From assembly GCA_023457615.1 (NCBI GenBank), contig JAEWKY010000271.1, positions 1 to 9,473 of the forward strand: a DNA stretch of 9,473 nt, in the 5' to 3' direction. The notes under the pieces were generated by a model, which searched no databases, had not been told where the DNA came from, and was given only the letters and a program-made list of their open reading frames with translations. Both the position numbers and the translations under genes were made by a program. This document shows, in pieces, positions 5,856 through 9,473 of this stretch (position 1 is its first letter; every line of letters begins with the position of its first letter). This DNA is from Actinomycetes bacterium. Its GTDB lineage: Bacteria > Actinomycetota > Actinomycetes > Actinomycetales > Microbacteriaceae.

Positions 5856-7634
5856 GTGGCCGTCTCGCTCCGCTCCCGCGTGCTCAGCCCGTCCGGCCTC
5901 ACGGCGGCCGTCGGCCTCGTCGTGCTCGCGAGCGTCGCCGTCGTCGGACCGATCGTCTGGGGGGACGCCGCCGGGGCGACGAACGTGCCCGACCGCCTGC
6001 AGACGTCGAGCCTCGAGCATCCGTTCGGCACCGACGAGCTCGGCCGCGACGTGCTCGCGCGCGTGCTCGTCGCCACCCGCCTCTCGGTGCTGCTCGCCCT
6101 CGGCGCGACCGCCATCTCGGCCGTCGGCGGCATCCTGCTCGGACTCGTGCCGACCGTGCTGCCGCCCCGGCCCCGCCGCGTGCTGACCGGCCTCATCGAC
6201 CTGCTGCTGACCTTCCCGTGGCTGCTGCTCGCCCTGTTCTTCTCGGTCATCTGGGGCGCGAGCTCGACGGGCGCGATGCTCGCGGTCGGCTTCGCCGGCG
6301 TCCCGGGGTTCGCGCGTCTCACCTACACGCTCGCGTCGTCGATCATGGGCCGCGACTACGTGCGCGCCGCGCGCATCGTCGGCATCGGCCCGCTCGGCGT
6401 GCTGGCGCGGCACGTGCTGCCGAACGCCTCGCCCGCGCTGCTCGTGAACGTCGCGGTGAGCGCCGCGGGCGCGCTGCTCGCCTTCGCCGCGCTCTCCTTC
6501 CTCGGCCTCGGGGTGCAGCCGCCCGAGTACGACTGGGGCCGCCTGCTGCGCGAGGGCATCGTGCGCATCTACGTCAATCCGCTCGCGGCGATCGGCCCGG
6601 GCATCCCGATCGTCGTCGCGGGACTCGTCTTCACGCTCACCGGCGAGCTCTTCGCCGCCACGCCCCGGCGCGGTGTGCTGCTTCGGAGGAGGCGGGGGCT
6701 GCGACCCTCCTCGTCCGCAGCGCACGCCGCGCCGGCTCTCCGGCCGGCCGGGACGGACCTCCCGGCCGCCGTCCCGGACGCCGTGTCCGCCGCGCGCGAG
6801 CTGCGCATCGCCTTCCCCGACGTGAACGGCGAGCGCGTCGAGCGCGTGCACGGCGTGGACGTCGGCATCCGGCCGGGCGAGGTCGTCGGCATCGTCGGCG
6901 AGTCGGGATCGGGCAAGTCGATCACCGCGATGGCCCTCGCGGCGCTCATCGAGCCGCCCGGGGAGGTGACCGCGAGCGAGCTGCGGTTCCGCGGCATCGA
7001 CCTGCTGCGCCCGATCGACCGCGCGGGCGCGAGGCAGCTCGGCATCGAGCTCTCGATGGTGTTCCAGGACCCGCTCACCTCGCTCAACCCGTCGCTCACG
7101 ATCGGTCGTCAGCTCACCGAGGCCGCGCGCGTGCACCAGGGGCTCGGACGCGCGGCCGCCGACGCCCGGGCGCTCGAGGCGCTCGAGTCGGTGGGCATCC
7201 CGGAGCCCGCGAAGCGCATGCGGCAGTACCCGCACCAGCTCTCGGGCGGACAGCGACAGCGCGCGATGATCGCGATGGGGCTCATGGGGCAGCCGAAGCT
7301 CGTGATCGCCGACGAGCCCACGACGGCGCTCGACGTGACCGTGCAGCGCCAGGTGCTCGCGACGCTCAAGCGCGCGCAGACGCTCACGGAGGCCGCGATC
7401 CTCTTCATCTCGCACGACATCGCGCTCGTCTCCGGGCTGTGCGACCGCATCCTCGTCATGAAGGGCGGCCACATCGTCGAGGACCTCCCCGCCGACCGCC
7501 TGCTGCAGGACGCCCGGCACCCGTACACCCGCGCCCTCATCGCGTGCGTGCCCGACATGGCGTCCGACCGCACCGTGCCCCTGCCCGTGATCGGCGATCT
7601 CGACACGAGCACGATCGAGGAGCTGCGCCGATGA
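5856..7634 (+). CDS. Fused ABC permease (DppC type) and ATP-binding protein (DppD type)
   Basis: A 592-residue protein combining two transporter parts usually made separately. Residues 1-265 are a DppC/OppC-type permease: first helix at about 15-35, HPFGTDELGRDVLARVL (55-71), several membrane segments, the coupling loop DYVRAARIVGIG..RHVLPN (167-190), and FLGLGVQPPEYDWGRLL (215-231). A basic then Ala/Pro-rich linker (about 268-312) leads into a complete ABC ATPase: Walker A GESGSGKS (348-355), Q-loop FQDP (403-406), signature LSGGQRQR (462-469), Walker B LVIADEP (482-488) with catalytic Glu487, H-loop His520, and the HPYTRAL tail (555-561) of the peptide-transporter subfamily. The frame is open throughout with no internal start or stop at the junction, so this is a real fusion rather than a misjoined pair. 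The topology fits, since the permease C-terminus should be cytoplasmic. Similar fusions occur in actinobacterial peptide/nickel-type systems. The GTG start has a strong ribosome site; the end overlaps the next gene by ATGA. Confidence 0.92.
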   Translation: MAVSLRSRVLSPSGLTAAVGLVVLASVAVVGPIVWGDAAGATNVPDRLQTSSLEHPFGTDELGRDVLARVLVATRLSVLLALGATAISAVGGILLGLVPTVLPPRPRRVLTGLIDLLLTFPWLLLALFFSVIWGASSTGAMLAVGFAGVPGFARLTYTLASSIMGRDYVRAARIVGIGPLGVLARHVLPNASPALLVNVAVSAAGALLAFAALSFLGLGVQPPEYDWGRLLREGIVRIYVNPLAAIGPGIPIVVAGLVFTLTGELFAATPRRGVLLRRRRGLRPSSSAAHAAPALRPAGTDLPAAVPDAVSAARELRIAFPDVNGERVERVHGVDVGIRPGEVVGIVGESGSGKSITAMALAALIEPPGEVTASELRFRGIDLLRPIDRAGARQLGIELSMVFQDPLTSLNPSLTIGRQLTEAARVHQGLGRAAADARALEALESVGIPEPAKRMRQYPHQLSGGQRQRAMIAMGLMGQPKLVIADEPTTALDVTVQRQVLATLKRAQTLTEAAILFISHDIALVSGLCDRILVMKGGHIVEDLPADRLLQDARHPYTRALIACVPDMASDRTVPLPVIGDLDTSTIEELRR

Positions 7635-8416
7635 CGACCCTCAGCATCCGCGACCTCACCGTGCGCTACGGCACCGGGCGGCACGCCCATCTCGCGGTCG
7701 ACGGGGTGAGCCTCACGGTGCCGTCGGGTCGCACGCTCGGCCTCGTCGGCGAGTCGGGCTCCGGCAAGTCGTCGGTCGCCGCCGCGATCGTCGGGCTCGC
7801 GAAGCCGTCGGCGGAGTCGTCGATCGACCTCGGCGGCGTCGAGATCACGGCACGGGATGCCGCGTCCCGCACGGCACGGCGCCGCATCCAGCTCGTCTTC
7901 CAGGACCCGTTCTCGGCGCTCGACCCGCGCATGCCGATCGGCGCCTCGATCGCGGAGGCGACGCGGGCCACGGGCCGCCGCTGGACCCGCGCGGACACGC
8001 AGCGCCGGGTCGCCGAGCTGCTGCGGCGCGTGCACATCGATCCGAGCCGGGCGGCCGAGCTGCCGAGCGCGTTCTCGGGAGGTCAGCGGCAGCGCATCAC
8101 GATCGCGCGGGCCCTCGCCGGCGAGCCCGCGGTGCTCATCGCGGACGAGATCACCTCGGCGCTCGACGTCTCGGTGCAGGGGGTCATCCTCAATCTCCTG
8201 CGCGAGCTGCAGGAGGAGCTCGGCCTCACGATGCTCTTCATCTCGCACAACCTCGCCGTCGTGCGCTACGTGAGCCACGAGATCGCCGTCATGAGAGACG
8301 GTCGCGTCGTCGAGTCGGGCGAGACGGAGGCCGTGCTCGAGAACCCGGCGGAGGGCTACACCGCGGAGCTGCTCGACGCCGTGCCCGTGCTCGGCCGGCG
8401 CATCGACCTCGGCTGA
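7631..8416 (+). CDS. ABC transporter ATP-binding protein, DppF/OppF type
   Basis: A 261-residue cytoplasmic ATPase, the second nucleotide-binding subunit of the transporter. It has Walker A GESGSGKS (40-47), Q-loop FQDPFSALDPR (90-100), signature FSGGQRQR (148-155), Walker B AVLIADE (167-173) with catalytic Glu173, D-loop SALD (176-179) and H-loop His206. Two small variants are visible: Phe for Leu in the signature, and Ile (174) where most members have Pro after the catalytic Glu. Neither removes a catalytic residue. It is shorter than typical 320-residue DppF proteins and ends soon after NPAEGYTAELL (238-248), the equivalent of the HPYT segment, so it lacks the longer C-terminal extension. 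The ATG overlaps the fusion gene's stop (ATGA), with GAGGAG (7617-7622) 8 nt upstream as ribosome site. It should pair with the fused ATPase half to form the ATP-hydrolysing dimer. Confidence 0.93.
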   Translation: MTTLSIRDLTVRYGTGRHAHLAVDGVSLTVPSGRTLGLVGESGSGKSSVAAAIVGLAKPSAESSIDLGGVEITARDAASRTARRRIQLVFQDPFSALDPRMPIGASIAEATRATGRRWTRADTQRRVAELLRRVHIDPSRAAELPSAFSGGQRQRITIARALAGEPAVLIADEITSALDVSVQGVILNLLRELQEELGLTMLFISHNLAVVRYVSHEIAVMRDGRVVESGETEAVLENPAEGYTAELLDAVPVLGRRIDLG

Positions 8417-8437
8417 GATCCGCGCCCGGGCGCGCCC

Positions 8438-8464
8438 GCCGCCCCACACTTGGGCGGCCCGTTT
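8438..8464 (+). terminator. Probable terminator after the first operon
   Basis: A perfect 7-bp GC stem, GCCGCCC (8438-8444) paired with GGGCGGC (8452-8458), with a 7-nt loop, followed by CCGTTT. It lies 21 nt after the ATPase stop. Two overlapping palindromes, at 8421-8434 and 8427-8438, precede it. The T-run is short, as is common in high-GC actinobacteria, so termination may be incomplete. Confidence 0.5.
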
Positions 8465-8481
8465 CGTGTGCGCTCCCCACA

Positions 8482-8510
8482 TAGGGATGGCGGGCGCCGG
8501 CGCGAAGACT
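8482..8510 (+). promoter_or_regulatory. Weak candidate promoter for the second ABC operon
   Basis: Within the 148-bp gap, TAGGGA (8482-8487) and AAGACT (8505-8510) are spaced 17 bp apart and lie about 55 nt before the next start codon. Both are poor matches to the consensus (3 of 6 for the -35). A promoter is expected here because of the gap and hairpin, but this placement is tentative. Nothing else was recognised in the gap. Confidence 0.25.
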
Positions 8511-8564
8511 GGCGGCGGACCGCCGAGACCTCGGCGCTCCCCACCCCACAGAAACAGGACCCTC

Positions 8565-9434
8565 ATGCAACGACGCATCCTCCTGGCCGGCGCCGCCGCC
8601 GGACTCGCCCTCCTCCTCGGCGCCTGCTCGACGGGCGGCGCCCCGGGCGACGACGGGCCGAACGGCTTCGGCGACTGCGAGTTCACCGGCGAGGCCGGCA
8701 GCATCGCGCTCGACCCGATCGTCGACGGCCAGCTCTCGGTCGTCACGGTGCTGCCCAACCCCGGCTGGTGGAACGGCACGACCCCCGAGAACCTCACCGA
8801 CGGCTTCGAGATGTGCATGATCGCCGAGATCGCGCAGCGCGGCGGGCTCGAGAAGATGACGATCAAGGTGCTGTCCTGGGACCAGTACATCTCGGGCTCG
8901 TTCAGCGACTGGGACCTCGCCGCGGTCGTGACGAGCATCACCGAGGAGCGCAAGGCGGTCTTCACCTTCTCCGACCCGTACTACACCTCCAACCGCTCGG
9001 TCACCGTGCGCAAGGACTCGGAGTTCGACGAGACCAACATCCGCGACGCCAAGATCGGCACCATCCAGAGCAGCACGAACGCCGCCTGGCTCACCGACGT
9101 GCTGAAGCCCACCCAGGACCTCGCGCTGTTCAGCGACGGACCCGAGATGTTCGCGGCCCTCGCCGCGGGCCAGGTCGACGCGATCGTCACCGACACCGAG
9201 ACGGCGCTCACGCAGAGCCAGCCGTTCGCCGACGAGCTCGAGATCCTCGGGCAGTGGAAGGCCGACGACGACTGGGGCATGACGATGCCGCTCGACACGC
9301 CCAACGCCGATGCGGTCAACCAGGCCGTCGCCGACATGCGGGCCGACGGCACGCTCGCGGCACTCTCGGAGAAGTACCTCGCTCCGCTCTTCGGTCGCGA
9401 CCCCGGCAGCATCCCGTTCCTGGACGCTCCGTGA
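8565..9434 (+). CDS. ABC transporter substrate-binding lipoprotein, family 3 (polar amino acid type)
   Basis: A 289-residue lipoprotein that should bind an amino acid or similar small polar solute outside the cell. The start at 8565 is chosen because it begins a clean lipoprotein signal, MQRRILLAG with lipobox LLGAC and lipidated Cys21, and AGGA (8556-8559) lies 5 nt upstream. An open frame extends further upstream to 8466 but would bury the signal. SBP_bac_3 features are the segment at about 117-140 ending in ITEERKAVFTFSDPYY (the hallmark 'T.ER...f.FS.PYY' stretch), KIGTIQSST (163-171), MFAALAAGQVDAIVTDTE (195-212), and the C-terminal NQAVADMRADGTLAALSEKY (252-271). Mature cysteines 38 and 84 could form one disulfide. 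The usual N-terminal 'G.l.vG...y.PF' motif is diverged to LPNPGWWNG. The ligand is not predictable. It is separated from the upstream operon by a hairpin and probably heads its own operon with permease and ATPase genes beyond the window. Confidence 0.9.
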   Translation: MQRRILLAGAAAGLALLLGACSTGGAPGDDGPNGFGDCEFTGEAGSIALDPIVDGQLSVVTVLPNPGWWNGTTPENLTDGFEMCMIAEIAQRGGLEKMTIKVLSWDQYISGSFSDWDLAAVVTSITEERKAVFTFSDPYYTSNRSVTVRKDSEFDETNIRDAKIGTIQSSTNAAWLTDVLKPTQDLALFSDGPEMFAALAAGQVDAIVTDTETALTQSQPFADELEILGQWKADDDWGMTMPLDTPNADAVNQAVADMRADGTLAALSEKYLAPLFGRDPGSIPFLDAP

Positions 9435-9473
9435 CCTCTGTCAACACCGGGGAGGCGTCGGCGACCGCCGGCG
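9431..9473 (+). CDS. Start of the next gene, probably the partner permease (cut by window edge)
   Basis: A GTG at 9431 overlaps the binding-protein stop as GTGA and opens a frame to the window end, beginning V(M)TSVNTGEASATAG. Only 14 codons are visible and they carry no recognisable domain. Overlap coupling after a family-3 binding protein makes a HisM/GlnP-type permease with a cytoplasmic N-terminal extension the natural guess. This is inference from position alone; there is no clear ribosome site. Confidence 0.5.
   Translation, partial: MTSVNTGEASATAG

Noticed and set aside
6640..6800. Possible frameshift or misassembly between permease and ATPase halves
   Set aside because: The frame is open, both domains are complete, the linker has plausible composition, and fusions of this kind are known in Actinobacteria.
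4734..7520. Minus-strand open frame of 928 codons across the transporter genes
   Set aside because: Its translation is Arg/Glu/His/Asp-rich with no family motif, the typical antisense shadow of high-GC genes. The plus strand carries clear conserved domains over the whole span.
4880..7630. Very long plus-strand frame leading into the DppF-type ATPase
   Set aside because: Only the part from 7631 is a gene. The upstream part is a low-complexity shadow of the two permease genes in another frame.
8421..8438. Overlapping GC palindromes as a protein-binding site or attachment site
   Set aside because: They are made only of G and C in a GC-rich intergenic region beside a hairpin. Chance or part of the termination region is more likely, and there is no repeat copy elsewhere in the window.
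8466..8564. Upstream extension of the family-3 binding protein by 33 residues
   Set aside because: It would place a Pro/Gly/Arg-rich tail before an otherwise perfect lipoprotein signal. The ATG at 8565 has its own ribosome site.

Overview
This window is a high-GC (roughly 70%) stretch of a Gram-positive actinobacterium. Codons end overwhelmingly in G or C, genes are joined by ATGA/GTGA overlaps, both binding proteins carry lipoprotein signals, and one gene appears to be leaderless. The codon style, with occasional GATGCC for Asp-Ala in otherwise GAC-rich genes, resembles Microbacteriaceae. That family assignment is an inference, not a measurement.

Layout. Positions 1-447 (minus strand) hold the start of a regulator with a PucR-like N-terminal domain, cut by the window edge. 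A 67-bp divergent gap follows, with a well-spaced promoter and a small inverted repeat. Six plus-strand genes then run almost without gaps from 515 to 8416: a DUF917/S-Me-THD family protein, a hydantoinase/oxoprolinase (HyuA-type) ATPase, a family-5 (peptide/nickel type) substrate-binding lipoprotein, a DppB-type permease, a DppC-type permease fused to a DppD-type ATPase, and a separate DppF-type ATPase. A 148-bp gap (8417-8564) with a GC-rich hairpin separates this operon from a second one. The second begins with a family-3 (polar amino acid type) binding lipoprotein at 8565-9434, and what looks like the first codons of its next gene overlap its stop.

Proposed joint role (inference). The lipoprotein captures an external small molecule, the four-domain ABC transporter imports it, and the DUF917 protein and HyuA-type ATPase act on it in the cytoplasm. 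The divergent PucR-type protein probably senses the substrate or a product. Both enzyme families point to cyclic ureido or amide compounds (hydantoin, thiohydantoin or oxoproline-like rings). No HyuB-type subunit, cyclic-amidase metallohydrolase or carbamoylase is present, so the real substrate is unknown. The second ABC system may import a related amino acid or be unrelated.

No RNA genes, insertion sequences, CRISPR arrays or phage genes were seen. The region looks like an intact catabolic and uptake locus. Points worth a second look are the uncharacterised enzyme pair with its own transporter, the leaderless first gene, the permease-ATPase fusion, and an unusual coupling-loop residue in the DppB-type subunit.
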